A stretch of DNA of 13,816 nt from an uncultured Oscillospiraceae bacterium (GCA_934659475.1 CAKUHX010000028.1:1-13816); one strand, 5' to 3'; shown: positions 1 through 7,128, counted from the stretch's first letter. Notes: generated from the letters alone by a model not told the origin. Made by a program: numbers and translations.

Positions 1-2
1 AG

Positions 3-1544
3 ACCCTCCCCGCCCTCGGTCACGACCCCGTCCACCACGACGCAAAGGCGGCGTCCTGCACCGGGATCGGCTGGGACGCTTACGTCACCTGTTCCCGCTG
101 CGACTACACGACCTACAAGGAGATCGCCGCGCTCGGGCACGACTTTGTAAACGGCAGCTATCAGCACGACGCCGGCAAACACTGGAAAAAGTGCTCCCGC
201 TGCGATGCGGAGGATGCAAAGGCGGCGCACAACTTCAGCCAGAACGGCCGTACCTACACCTGTACCGACTGCGGCTATTCCTACACCGTCTCCTCCGGCG
301 GCGGCAGCAGCACCATCACCGTCCCCGTCACCGGCAGCCGGGACACCGTGAAGATCTCGGCGAGCGTGAGCGGCGGCACGGCGGAGGTCAAGGAGATCCG
401 GCAGGACGAGCTGGACAAGATCGGCACGGACAGCGACGTGGTCATCGACCTGGCCGGCCTGGGCAAGAGCGTGACAGGGGCCGCCCTGCCCGTGGGCACG
501 GTGGAGCGCATCTCCGGCTCTCAGGCCGACGGCGCGCTGATCAAGCTGCCCCACGCGCAGATCCGCCTGGACCGGCAGACCCTGACCGCTCTGGCGGAGC
601 AGACCTCCGGCCGCGATGTGCGGCTGGTGGTAGAGACGGACACCAAGGCGAAGAGCACCATGACCGCCGCCCAGAAGCAGGCGCTGGAGGGCATGAAGAA
701 CGCCGCCGCCATCGAGGCGTACTTCGTCTCCAACGGCACGCGCATCTATGACTTCAACGGCGGCCAGGTGGAGCTGACCATCCCCTATCAGGCCACCGGT
801 GCGATCCGCGCCTGGTATCTGAAGGAGGACGGCACGCGGGAGCAGGTCTCCGCGGTGTATGACAAGGAGAACGCGCGGCTGACCCTGCGCCACTTCTCCC
901 ACTACGTCATCGAGGAGCTGGAGGCGGGCATGGCCTATGCCGCCTGCCCGAGGGACGGCAGCTGCCCCATCGCCCCCTATACCGACGCCGCGCCCACCGC
1001 GTGGTATCACGACGGGGTGCACTACTGCATCGACAACGGCCTGATGCAGGGTGTCTCCTCCACCCAGTTCCTGCCCGACGGCAGCACCACCCGCGCCCAG
1101 CTGGTCACCATCCTGTGGCGGCTGGAGGGCGCCCCCGCCGCCCGGGGGGATGAGACCTTCCTGGACGCGGCTGACGGCGCGTGGTACACCGCCGCCGTCC
1201 GCTGGGCGGCGGGCGAGGGCATCGTGCGGGGCTATGGCGACGGGCGCTTCGGCCCGGACGACGCCGTGACGCGGGAGCAGATGGTGGCGATCCTGTACCG
1301 GTTCGCCCAGTATAAGGGCGCGGACGTGAGCGTGGGCGGGGATACGAACATCCTCAGCTTTGCCGACGCGGCGGCCGTCAGCGAGTACGCGGTGCCCGCC
1401 ATGCAGTGGGCCTGCGGCTCCGGCCTGGTGGCCGGCGTCGCCCTGGAGGGCGGGCTGGCCCTGGTCCCCAAGGGCACCACCACCCGCGCCCAGGCGGCGA
1501 CCCTGATGATGCGCTTTCAGAGCATCTTTGTCAAAAATACCTGA
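3..1544 (+). CDS. SLH-domain cell-surface protein, 5' end outside the window
   Basis: The frame is open from the left edge to TGA at 1542-1544, giving 513 visible residues with the N-terminus missing. A GTG at 348 is internal, because the homologous-looking frame continues upstream of it. Visible residues 1-105 hold Cys- and His-rich repeats with three CxxC motifs (CSRC twice, then CTDC) spaced by GHDF- or HNF-like segments, as in many clostridial surface proteins. A Ser/Gly-rich joint leads into a beta-rich domain (about 116-310) of the kind that often precedes SLH domains. Three SLH domains follow at about 326-377, 386-437 and 453-507, with the typical YGDGRFGP and TREQMVAILYR signatures. 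SLH triplets bind pyruvylated secondary cell-wall polymer, so the protein is probably exported and anchored non-covalently to the wall. The ligand of the N-terminal part cannot be told from this fragment. The CxxC motifs could bind zinc, which is inference. Confidence 0.92.
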   Translation, partial: TLPALGHDPVHHDAKAASCTGIGWDAYVTCSRCDYTTYKEIAALGHDFVNGSYQHDAGKHWKKCSRCDAEDAKAAHNFSQNGRTYTCTDCGYSYTVSSGGGSSTITVPVTGSRDTVKISASVSGGTAEVKEIRQDELDKIGTDSDVVIDLAGLGKSVTGAALPVGTVERISGSQADGALIKLPHAQIRLDRQTLTALAEQTSGRDVRLVVETDTKAKSTMTAAQKQALEGMKNAAAIEAYFVSNGTRIYDFNGGQVELTIPYQATGAIRAWYLKEDGTREQVSAVYDKENARLTLRHFSHYVIEELEAGMAYAACPRDGSCPIAPYTDAAPTAWYHDGVHYCIDNGLMQGVSSTQFLPDGSTTRAQLVTILWRLEGAPAARGDETFLDAADGAWYTAAVRWAAGEGIVRGYGDGRFGPDDAVTREQMVAILYRFAQYKGADVSVGGDTNILSFADAAAVSEYAVPAMQWACGSGLVAGVALEGGLALVPKGTTTRAQAATLMMRFQSIFVKNT

Positions 1545-1608
1545 TAGACCCCCAGAACGGGCTAATGCAAATAATATAAGAACGGCCATGTAAAATCTGA
1601 AAAGGTGA

Positions 1609-1644
1609 AAAACGGAGCTGCTATGACCATAGCAGCTCCGTTTT
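1609..1644. terminator. Strong intrinsic terminator, probably bidirectional
   Basis: A perfect 16-bp stem (1609-1624 with 1629-1644) closes a GACC loop. The stem core is CGGAGCTGCTAT, flanked by A-run and T-run arms. Read on the plus strand it ends in TTTTC and lies 65 bases after the SLH gene. Read on the minus strand it ends in TTTTTC and lies about 210 bases after the MATE-kinase fusion gene. It is well placed to separate the two convergent transcripts. Confidence 0.85.
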
Positions 1645-1853
1645 CTTGATCGTTGAGATCGATCTTGACAGATCCGTTAACTGATACCGCAAAGCATTTT
1701 CTTGCCGTTCTGCACGAACAGCTTCGACAGTTCGATGGACAAATAGGGTCGTTCCACGGCTGATCTGCATCTATCCAGTATGTTTGACAAAAGGAAAACG
1801 CAAAATATTTACATGGCTCAGATATGTGTCCCCCGGTCGCTGCGCGGCCCGAC
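1645..1853. other. Intergenic stretch without recognised genes
   Basis: Together with 1545-1608 and the terminator this makes a 309-base gap between two convergent genes. The right part, 1645-1853, is less GC-rich than either neighbour. A minus-strand reading frame runs through it, but its translation is Cys/Arg-rich low-quality sequence resembling no family I know. Short self-complementary stretches are present (GATC-rich at 1647-1665, and a GC-rich 5-bp stem at 1835-1854), without a T-run. I see nothing else in it. Confidence 0.5.
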
Positions 1854-3803
1854 CTATGCTTTCCCATGGCCGGCGACATACTGCAGAATGATGTCAGCCG
1901 TTTTCTCCACGCCCACCGAGGAGTCCACCGACAGCTCGTAGTGCCTGGCGTCGCCCCAGCGCCTGCCGGAGATGTGCCGGTAGTAAGAGGCCCTGGCCCT
2001 GTCCGAGCGGCGGATGTTGCGCTTGGCCTCGCTGAGCGTATCCCCGTAGACTTCCATGACCCTGCCGATGCGGTACTGGAGCGGCGCGTGGACAAACACG
2101 CGGATAACGTTCTCCTGATCCTTCAGCACATGATCGGCGGCCCGCCCTACGATCACGCAGGAGCCGTTGGCGGCGATCTTCCGAATGATGCGGTCCTGCG
2201 CCTTTATGGCCCGCTGGACCGCGTGAGAACTCAGGTACAGGTCGCGCAGCACATCCGGCGCATTCTGATGGATGTCTGAAATGAACTCCCGATCCAGTCC
2301 GCTCTCGTGGGCGGCGAGAGCGACCATTTCCTTATAGTAGAATGGGACCCCCAGTTTTTGGGCCACCAGCCTGCCGACCTGCTTGCCCGAGGAGCCGTGC
2401 TCCCTGGCGATCGTGATGATCACGCCGGGGTGCGACGGCTTCAGCGCAATGGTGTCCCCGTCGTCTGCGCGGATCGGCGCCGCCTCGCTGACATAGTCCT
2501 GGGCAAGGAAGCGGCGGTAGAACACGAGCCCCACCAGACTGGTCAGTGTCTCGGTCACGGGGAAGGTCAGCCAGAACCAGTTCAGGCCCAGGCGGGAAAA
2601 CAAAGACCCAAGCGGGACGAACAGCACCACGGTGCGGATCACCGTCAGCGCCGAGCTTTTCAGGCTGGAGCCGACCGCCTGAAAAAAGACAGGAAAGATC
2701 AGCGATGTGACCAGGGGCAGGAAGCTGATGCCCACAAAGCGGAAGCCGATCCGGCCGATTTGGATCACCAGAGGGTCCGCGGTGAAGACGCGCAGCATCT
2801 GCGAGGGGAACAGAAGGAAACACAGCATCCCCGCAGCCATCAGTGCAAGGCCGAAGCAGACGGCCGTGCGCAGTGTTTTCCGGCAGCGGTCGATCTTTCT
2901 TGCGGCGTAGTTGTAGCTGATGACCGGCACGATGCAGGTCTGCATCGCCCCCAGCGGGATGAAAAAGAAGGTCTGCCACTTGTAATACAGTCCGAGGGCG
3001 GTCACGGCCTGATCGCAGAAGGTCGCGAGGATCAGGTTGAGCCCGAGAATGTAAAAGGTGTACGCCGACTGCATCAGAATGTTCGGCATGCCGAGACGAA
3101 AGATCCTTGCGATGCAGTCGGGATAGCGCTCCCGTGGGGGAGAGGGGCGGTACCCCTTTTTCATAACGATGAGCGCGGCCGCGACCTGTCCTGCGACCGT
3201 GGCGACGGCGGCGCCGGAGATGCCCAGTTCCGGCAGCCCGAGCATGCCGAAAATAAGGAGCGGGTCGAGGACGATGTTCGTAATGGCGCCGATGATCTGG
3301 GCGAGCATCGGCGTTTTCATGTCGCCGCCCGATTGCAGGACCTTAGTCCAGATGCTTTCGAGAAACAGTCCGAAGCTGAACACGCAGACGATCCTGCCGT
3401 ATGCCACCACGTCCCGAATGACCGCTTCGGAGCTTGTGGACATTTTCGCGTAGGCGGGCATGATCGCCCAGCAGGCCGCGGCGAACAGGAGCCACAGCAC
3501 GACGGCCAGCGGCGTGCCGACGCCGGCGTACTCGTCCGCCTCCTTCCGGTCTCCTGTTCCGAGCTTTGCCGCCATGACGGTGTTGATGCCCACGCCGGTC
3601 CCCACCGCCAGTGCGATCATCAGGAGCTGCACCGGATAGATGATGGACAGCGCGGTCAAGCCGGAGTCCGAGTATTTGCCCACAAAGAAGCTGTCCACGA
3701 TGTTGTAAAGCGCTTGGATGAGCTGCGCCAGCATGACCGGCGGCGCCAGGCGAAATAGTATCCTGCTGATTTTTTCCGTGCCAAACAGATCGGCCTGTTC
3801 CAT
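1854..3803 (-). CDS. MATE-family transporter fused to a C-terminal cytidylate-kinase-like domain
   Basis: Start chosen at ATG 3801-3803, preceded by CGAGGTG; 649 aa ending in TAG. The frame stays open upstream to about 4016, but that extension is low-complexity, lacks a ribosome site and crosses the predicted promoter. Residues 1 to about 445 form a MATE (MOP superfamily) cation/drug antiporter with about 12 membrane helices; the N-terminal ALYNIVDSFFVGKYSDSG stretch is characteristic. After a charged linker (about 446-460), residues 461-649 resemble the cytidylate-kinase-like family (PF13189). They show a P-loop-like AREHGSSGKQVG at 466-477, CVIVGRAADHVL near 549-560 and an Arg-rich lid region near 595-617. 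Transporter function is well supported by family. A nucleotide-binding role of the C-terminal domain is likely, but its substrate is unknown and true CMP kinase activity is not implied. It is transcribed divergently from a MarR-kinase-MATE operon that encodes the same two domains separately. A typical MATE protein is about 450 aa, so the extra 200 residues are the notable point. Confidence 0.93.
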   Translation of the reverse strand: MEQADLFGTEKISRILFRLAPPVMLAQLIQALYNIVDSFFVGKYSDSGLTALSIIYPVQLLMIALAVGTGVGINTVMAAKLGTGDRKEADEYAGVGTPLAVVLWLLFAAACWAIMPAYAKMSTSSEAVIRDVVAYGRIVCVFSFGLFLESIWTKVLQSGGDMKTPMLAQIIGAITNIVLDPLLIFGMLGLPELGISGAAVATVAGQVAAALIVMKKGYRPSPPRERYPDCIARIFRLGMPNILMQSAYTFYILGLNLILATFCDQAVTALGLYYKWQTFFFIPLGAMQTCIVPVISYNYAARKIDRCRKTLRTAVCFGLALMAAGMLCFLLFPSQMLRVFTADPLVIQIGRIGFRFVGISFLPLVTSLIFPVFFQAVGSSLKSSALTVIRTVVLFVPLGSLFSRLGLNWFWLTFPVTETLTSLVGLVFYRRFLAQDYVSEAAPIRADDGDTIALKPSHPGVIITIAREHGSSGKQVGRLVAQKLGVPFYYKEMVALAAHESGLDREFISDIHQNAPDVLRDLYLSSHAVQRAIKAQDRIIRKIAANGSCVIVGRAADHVLKDQENVIRVFVHAPLQYRIGRVMEVYGDTLSEAKRNIRRSDRARASYYRHISGRRWGDARHYELSVDSSVGVEKTADIILQYVAGHGKA

Positions 3804-3911
3804 GGCGGCACCTCGTTTCTTCCTGTGCGGCGCTGGGGCGGGATCAAATACTGAGGCAGCCCGCACCGCACCCATTTTCGTGATGTTCCAAGCCCCGGAT
3901 GGGACGGCGGC

Positions 3912-3940
3912 ATTATAAGGCTTTTGCGGGGTGCAGTCAA
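3912..3940 (-). promoter_or_regulatory. Predicted sigma-A promoter of the MATE-kinase fusion gene
   Basis: On the minus strand TTGACT (3935-3940) is followed by 17 bases and then a perfect TATAAT (3912-3917). Transcription would begin near 3905, giving a leader of roughly 100 bases before the ATG at 3803. This also supports the short start, since the promoter lies inside the longer open frame. The leader contains complementary GTGCGG and CCGCAC stretches that could fold, but I recognise no riboswitch. Confidence 0.82.
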
Positions 3941-4023
3941 TATGGTCTGTAAAAATTTTGCCGTATGCAGGACGGGCACCAGGAGTGCTCAGCCTTCCTT
4001 TTGACATACTGCGCACTCATTTA

Positions 4024-4052
4024 TTGACACAGGTACGAAGCCGTGCTATACT
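4024..4052 (+). promoter_or_regulatory. Predicted sigma-A promoter of the MarR-kinase-MATE operon
   Basis: A perfect TTGACA (4024-4029) is followed by 17 bases and then TATACT (4047-4052). The predicted start site is near 4058-4060, about 30 bases before the MarR start codon, with GGAGG at 4078-4082. A second TTGACA at 4001-4006 has no matching -10 box at normal spacing. Confidence 0.85.
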
Positions 4053-4075
4053 CACGCAAGTCCGAAATCGTACCT
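4031..4075. promoter_or_regulatory. Inverted repeat around the plus promoter, candidate operator
   Basis: AGGTACGA at 4031-4038 and its exact reverse complement TCGTACCT at 4068-4075 are separated by 29 bases. The left arm lies in the -35/-10 spacer; the right arm lies just after the predicted transcription start. A smaller repeat, CGTG and CACG (4042-4045 and 4053-4056), brackets the -10 box. MarR-family proteins usually bind imperfect palindromes over their own promoters, so self-repression by the adjacent MarR-type gene is a reasonable inference. The long spacing is less typical and would imply two bound dimers or a loop. Confidence 0.5.
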
Positions 4076-4088
4076 ACGGAGGCGCTGT

Positions 4089-4526
4089 ATGGGAAGAAAC
4101 GGTGCAGATATGATGTATCGGGTAAACTGCCTAGCATCCGATCTGGATGCCCTGTATCATCAGGCGGCCCTGAAGCTGGGGCTGTCAGACAGCGTAATGT
4201 TCGTACTGTATCTTGTCTATGAAAGGGATGGAAAGTGTCCGCTCAACACCATCTGCAAAGAGACCAGCATCAGCAAGCAGACGATCAACTCCGCGATCCG
4301 GAAGCTGGAAGGAGGATCGATCATTCATCTTGAGCCGGCCGGCGGCAGAACAAAAACGGTATGTTTCACGGAAAAAGGCAGGGAGTATGCGGAAAGAACC
4401 GTCGCGCGGCTCTTTCACGCGGAGCGCAGCGCCTTTGACGGGTGGACGGCGGAGGAGATCGGGCAGTATCTGCACCTGATGGAAAAATACAACGAGCATT
4501 TCCGCAGACAAATCGAGAAAATGTAA
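4089..4526 (+). CDS. MarR-family winged-helix transcriptional regulator
   Basis: 145 aa, a normal MarR length. ATG at 4089 follows GGAGG (4078-4082) with 6 bases between. Helical N-terminal part (about 8-45), then a winged helix-turn-helix: NTICKETSISKQTINSAIRK at about 53-72 contains the recognition helix, and the wing lies near 83-97 (PAGGRTKT, then FTEKG). The last 40 residues form the C-terminal dimerisation helix. Proteins of this family bind DNA as dimers and are commonly released by small phenolic or drug-like ligands. It is the first gene of the operon, 9 bases before the kinase-like gene, and sits between two divergent transporter units. It is therefore the likely regulator of one or both. 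The ligand cannot be read from sequence. Two Cys residues (14 and 49) could allow redox sensing, but that is only a possibility. Confidence 0.93.
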   Translation: MGRNGADMMYRVNCLASDLDALYHQAALKLGLSDSVMFVLYLVYERDGKCPLNTICKETSISKQTINSAIRKLEGGSIIHLEPAGGRTKTVCFTEKGREYAERTVARLFHAERSAFDGWTAEEIGQYLHLMEKYNEHFRRQIEKM

Positions 4527-4535
4527 AGAGGTCCT

Positions 4536-5159
4536 ATGATGAACATCATTACGATCAGCCGGGAATTCGGCAGCGGCGGCAGAGAGCTTGGCAAGCGGCT
4601 TTCCGATCTGCTGGGATATGACTATTACGACAGCGAGATCATTTCGGCGGTCACGCAGAAAAGCGGAATGGACGCCGGTCATGTCGCCAGTACGCTGGAG
4701 GATCACGGCTGGAAGGATCAGGCGCTCACCTTCCGCAGTACTCTGGCTTCCGCGGCCTATCTGCGATCTTCCACGGTGGCGCTGCTGATCGAGCAGAAGA
4801 AAGTCATTGAACACATTGCCGCACTGGGCAAGGACTGCGTCATCGTCGGACGGAACGCGGATGTTATTCTGCGGGAATATCACCCATTCAACATCTTTGT
4901 CTGCGCCTCCAAAGAGGCCAAGCTGAAGCGGTGTATGGAAAGAGCCCCCGAGAATGAAAAGCTGACGGAACGGGAGCTGCTCCGCAAAATGAAGAAGATC
5001 GACGATGTACGCTCACAGACCAGGGAGATCCTGTCCGGTCCGGCCTGGGGACAGCGGGACGCTTACCACATCACCGTCAACACGACAGACTGGGAGATCA
5101 AGGAGTTGGTACCGGCGGTCGCAGGCTTTACGGACCGCTGGTTTGGGAAAGAGCCATGA
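4536..5159 (+). CDS. Cytidylate-kinase-like P-loop protein
   Basis: 207 aa, about the usual size for the cytidylate-kinase-like family (PF13189). AAAGAGG at 4525-4531 overlaps the end of the MarR gene. Of two tandem ATGs, the second (4539) has the better spacing, so the true N-terminus may be one residue shorter. Residues 4-20 carry NIITISREFGSGGRELGK-type sequence, the family's P-loop. Here Arg stands where a classical Walker A has Lys, as is common in this family. CVIVGRNADV at 101-110 and an Arg/Lys-rich lid around 128-165 follow, then WGQRDAYHITVN near 171-182. These blocks match the C-terminal domain of the MATE fusion encoded divergently. It lacks the longer layout of housekeeping Cmk, so it is probably an accessory nucleotide-binding protein rather than the essential CMP kinase. 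It overlaps the MATE gene by 4 bases, so equal production and a joint role are likely. Confidence 0.88.
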   Translation: MMNIITISREFGSGGRELGKRLSDLLGYDYYDSEIISAVTQKSGMDAGHVASTLEDHGWKDQALTFRSTLASAAYLRSSTVALLIEQKKVIEHIAALGKDCVIVGRNADVILREYHPFNIFVCASKEAKLKRCMERAPENEKLTERELLRKMKKIDDVRSQTREILSGPAWGQRDAYHITVNTTDWEIKELVPAVAGFTDRWFGKEP

Positions 5160-6496
5160 AACAGCAGATCCAATTATCCGATCATTTTTCTTACGGGCGG
5201 CTGATCCGCTTCACGCTTCCATCCATCGGCATGATGATCTTCACTTCGATCTACGGCGTGGTCGATGGGTTTTTTGTATCGAACTTCGCGGGAAAAACGC
5301 CGTTTGCGGCAGTCAATCTGATCATGCCGTTTCTCATGATCCTGTCCACAGTGGGCCTGATGTTCGGCACCGGCGGTTCGGCCATCGTTGCCAAAACCTT
5401 TGGCGAAGGCGATAAGGAGCAGGGCAACCGGTACTTTTCACTGTTCGTCTATACAGTGGCCGTGCTGGGCGTCTTTTTCGCCGCGTTCGGGATCATTTTT
5501 ATCCGCCCCATCGCATCCGCTCTCGGCGCGGAGGGGGACATGCTGGAAAACGCGGTGCGCTATGCCCGCATCATTTTGCCCGCACTGCCGTTCTATGTGC
5601 TTCAGCTCTTGTTCCAGCCGTTCTGCGTCACCGCGGAAAGGCCAAAGCTGGGGCTGGCCGTCACTGTGCTGTCCGGCCTGACCAACATGGTCCTGGACGC
5701 CGTCCTTGTGATCCTGCTGCCGCAGGAATACAAACTGTCCGGCGCGGCAGCGGCCACCGCGCTGAGCCAGGTAGTCGGCGGCGCGGTGCCCCTGGTATAC
5801 TTCAGGCGGGAAAACAGCAGCATCCTTCGCCTGGGGAGAAGCCAGTTCAACAGCAGGGTGATCTTCAGAGCCTGTACCAACGGCTCATCAGAGTTTATGA
5901 GCAATATCTCCATGAGCCTTGTGGGTATGCTTTATAATATCCAGCTGCTCAAATACGCGGGAGAGGACGGCGTTGCCGCATATGGCGTGATGATGTACGT
6001 CAGCATGATCTTCTCCGCGGCATTTTTAGGCTACTCCATCGGGACCGCCCCCATAGTGGGCTATCACGACGGCGCAAAGAACCATGCGGAACTGCAGGGA
6101 CTGCTCCGCAAAAGCCTGCTCATCATCGGTGTCTTCGGCGCAGCGATGGTCGTCTCGGCGGAACTGCTTGCTTCGCCGCTGTCGGGGATCTTTGTCGGGT
6201 ACGACGCGGCGCTGATGCAGATGACGGCTGCGGGTTTCCGCATCTTCGCGCTGTCGTTCCCCTTCATGGGCTACGCCATCTACAGTTCCGGCTTTTTCAC
6301 CGCACTCAACGACGGCGTCACCTCCGCGATCATCTCATTCTTGAGAACGCTGGTCTTTCAGACGGCTGCGGTCATATTCCTGCCAATGGTATGGGAGCTG
6401 GACGGCGTGTGGATCTCCATTGTAGTCGCGGAAGTCATGGCGATCGTTCTTTCCGTGATCTTCCTGATCGCGAAGCGGAAGAAGTATCACTACTAA
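5156..6496 (+). CDS. MATE-family multidrug/metabolite efflux transporter
   Basis: 446 aa, full length for a MATE protein, with about 12 hydrophobic helices and a short basic C-terminus (AKRKKYHY). ATG at 5156 overlaps the TGA of the kinase-like gene (ATGA), which indicates translational coupling. The N-terminal SIYGVVDGFFVSNFAGKTPF and GTGGSAIVAKTFGEGDKEQG stretches fit the MepA-like branch of the family. The two-fold repeat is visible, with a second half starting near residue 235. MATE proteins export cationic drugs or metabolites using sodium or proton gradients; the substrate here is unknown. It differs clearly in sequence from the MATE half of the divergent fusion protein, so the two are not a recent duplication. 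The gene ends 17 bases before the convergent ABC remnant, with no clear terminator in between. Confidence 0.93.
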   Translation: MKQQIQLSDHFSYGRLIRFTLPSIGMMIFTSIYGVVDGFFVSNFAGKTPFAAVNLIMPFLMILSTVGLMFGTGGSAIVAKTFGEGDKEQGNRYFSLFVYTVAVLGVFFAAFGIIFIRPIASALGAEGDMLENAVRYARIILPALPFYVLQLLFQPFCVTAERPKLGLAVTVLSGLTNMVLDAVLVILLPQEYKLSGAAAATALSQVVGGAVPLVYFRRENSSILRLGRSQFNSRVIFRACTNGSSEFMSNISMSLVGMLYNIQLLKYAGEDGVAAYGVMMYVSMIFSAAFLGYSIGTAPIVGYHDGAKNHAELQGLLRKSLLIIGVFGAAMVVSAELLASPLSGIFVGYDAALMQMTAAGFRIFALSFPFMGYAIYSSGFFTALNDGVTSAIISFLRTLVFQTAAVIFLPMVWELDGVWISIVVAEVMAIVLSVIFLIAKRKKYHY

Positions 6497-6513
6497 AGCC
6501 GGCCGCTCTTCTC

Positions 6514-6903
6514 CTACAGCTTCCAGCCCACAGCCCGCTCACGGCCGCTGATAAAGCGGCGGTAGATACCATCCTGTGCCATCAGTTCTTCGTGTGTGCC
6601 GCGCTGGACGATCTGTCCTTTGTCCACCACGAGGATCTGATCGGCATAGCGGACGGTTTTCAGCCTGTGGGCGATCATGATAACAGTTTTCTCCTGCGTC
6701 AGTTCGCTGACCGCTTCCATCAATTCTTTTTCATCCTCCGGATCGACGTTGGCCGTGGCCTCGTCCAGAATGATGATGGGCGCATCTTTCATCATAGCGC
6801 GGGCGATGGAGATGCGCTGCTTTTCACCGCCGGAGAGATGTCCGCCGCCGCTGCCCACCTGCGTATCGAAGCCGTTTTCCAGCCCCATGATAGCGCTGCA
6901 CAC
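6514..6903 (-). pseudogene. 3' fragment of an ABC exporter ATP-binding domain
   Basis: About 129 residues that are clearly the last part of an ABC transporter nucleotide-binding domain: signature LSGGEKQRISIARAMM, Walker B with D-loop IIILDEATANVDPEDE, and switch His in MIAHRLKTVRYADQIL, ending RERAVGWKL. The Walker A motif, the Q-loop and the whole membrane domain are absent. Similarity starts abruptly near 6900; upstream the sequence becomes the intergenic tail of another gene. A GTG at 6901-6903 could formally start translation, but no ribosome site stands before it and the product could not hydrolyse ATP. It is best read as the leftover end of a MsbA/LmrA-type half transporter cut by recombination. 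The catalytic motifs are intact, so the loss may be fairly recent. Confidence 0.88.
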
Positions 6904-6930
6904 AGTGCGCCGGCCGCAGCTTCTATTTTT

Positions 6931-7128
6931 TCACACCGCCGGCGGCTGGTTCGCAGCGGCGTCCACGAAGAAGAGCGTCAGGCCGATATAGGCGGCGGCC
7001 GCCAGGGCGGCCAGCGCGCAGACGACGAGGCACACCGTGCCCAAGGCGCTTTTCTGCCGCAGACAGACGCGCGACGCGGCGATACCGGCGGCCGAGAACA
7101 GCAGCAGCGCGGCGCTCCCCAGCGTCAT
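6931..7128 (-). CDS. Small two-helix membrane protein of unknown function
   Basis: 65 aa. Its ATG (7126-7128) overlaps the TGA of the preceding DUF3137 gene by 4 bases, strong support for a real, translationally coupled gene. Two hydrophobic segments (about residues 2-19 and 30-54) are joined by a short basic loop containing RVCLRQK, so both ends probably face outward and the loop inward. The composition is Ala/Leu-rich. I recognise no family. As the last gene of the LemA/DUF3137 cassette it may be a membrane partner of those proteins (inference). The gene ends about 28 bases before the broken ABC fragment, so further genes of the original operon could have been lost. Confidence 0.7.
   Translation of the reverse strand: MTLGSAALLLFSAAGIAASRVCLRQKSALGTVCLVVCALAALAAAAYIGLTLFFVDAAANQPPAV

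Noticed and set aside
1562..2095. 177-codon minus-strand frame running past the end of the fusion gene into the intergenic gap
   Set aside because: Its first half is an out-of-frame reading of the kinase domain and the rest passes straight through the terminator hairpin.
2307..3758. 483-codon plus-strand frame opposite the MATE-kinase fusion gene
   Set aside because: Translation is Gln/His/Asp/Arg-rich with no domain, the typical antisense image of a membrane protein gene in GC-rich DNA; the minus strand encodes a clear MATE protein.
4001..4006. Second TTGACA upstream of the MarR-type gene
   Set aside because: No -10-like hexamer lies 16-18 bases downstream; that position is occupied by the -35 box of the real promoter.
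3804..4016. Longer N-terminus for the MATE-kinase fusion (71 extra codons)
   Set aside because: The extension would include the promoter boxes, is low-complexity and has no ribosome site; normal MATE sequence starts right after the ATG at 3803.
4185..4883. 232-codon minus-strand frame over the MarR and kinase-like genes
   Set aside because: It crosses two convincing plus-strand genes and shows no motif.
6893..6930. GC-rich hairpin followed by TTCTATTTTTT on the plus strand, possible terminator for the MATE operon
   Set aside because: The stem is short and poorly defined, and it lies 400 bases after the MATE stop inside the ABC remnant; too weak to list.
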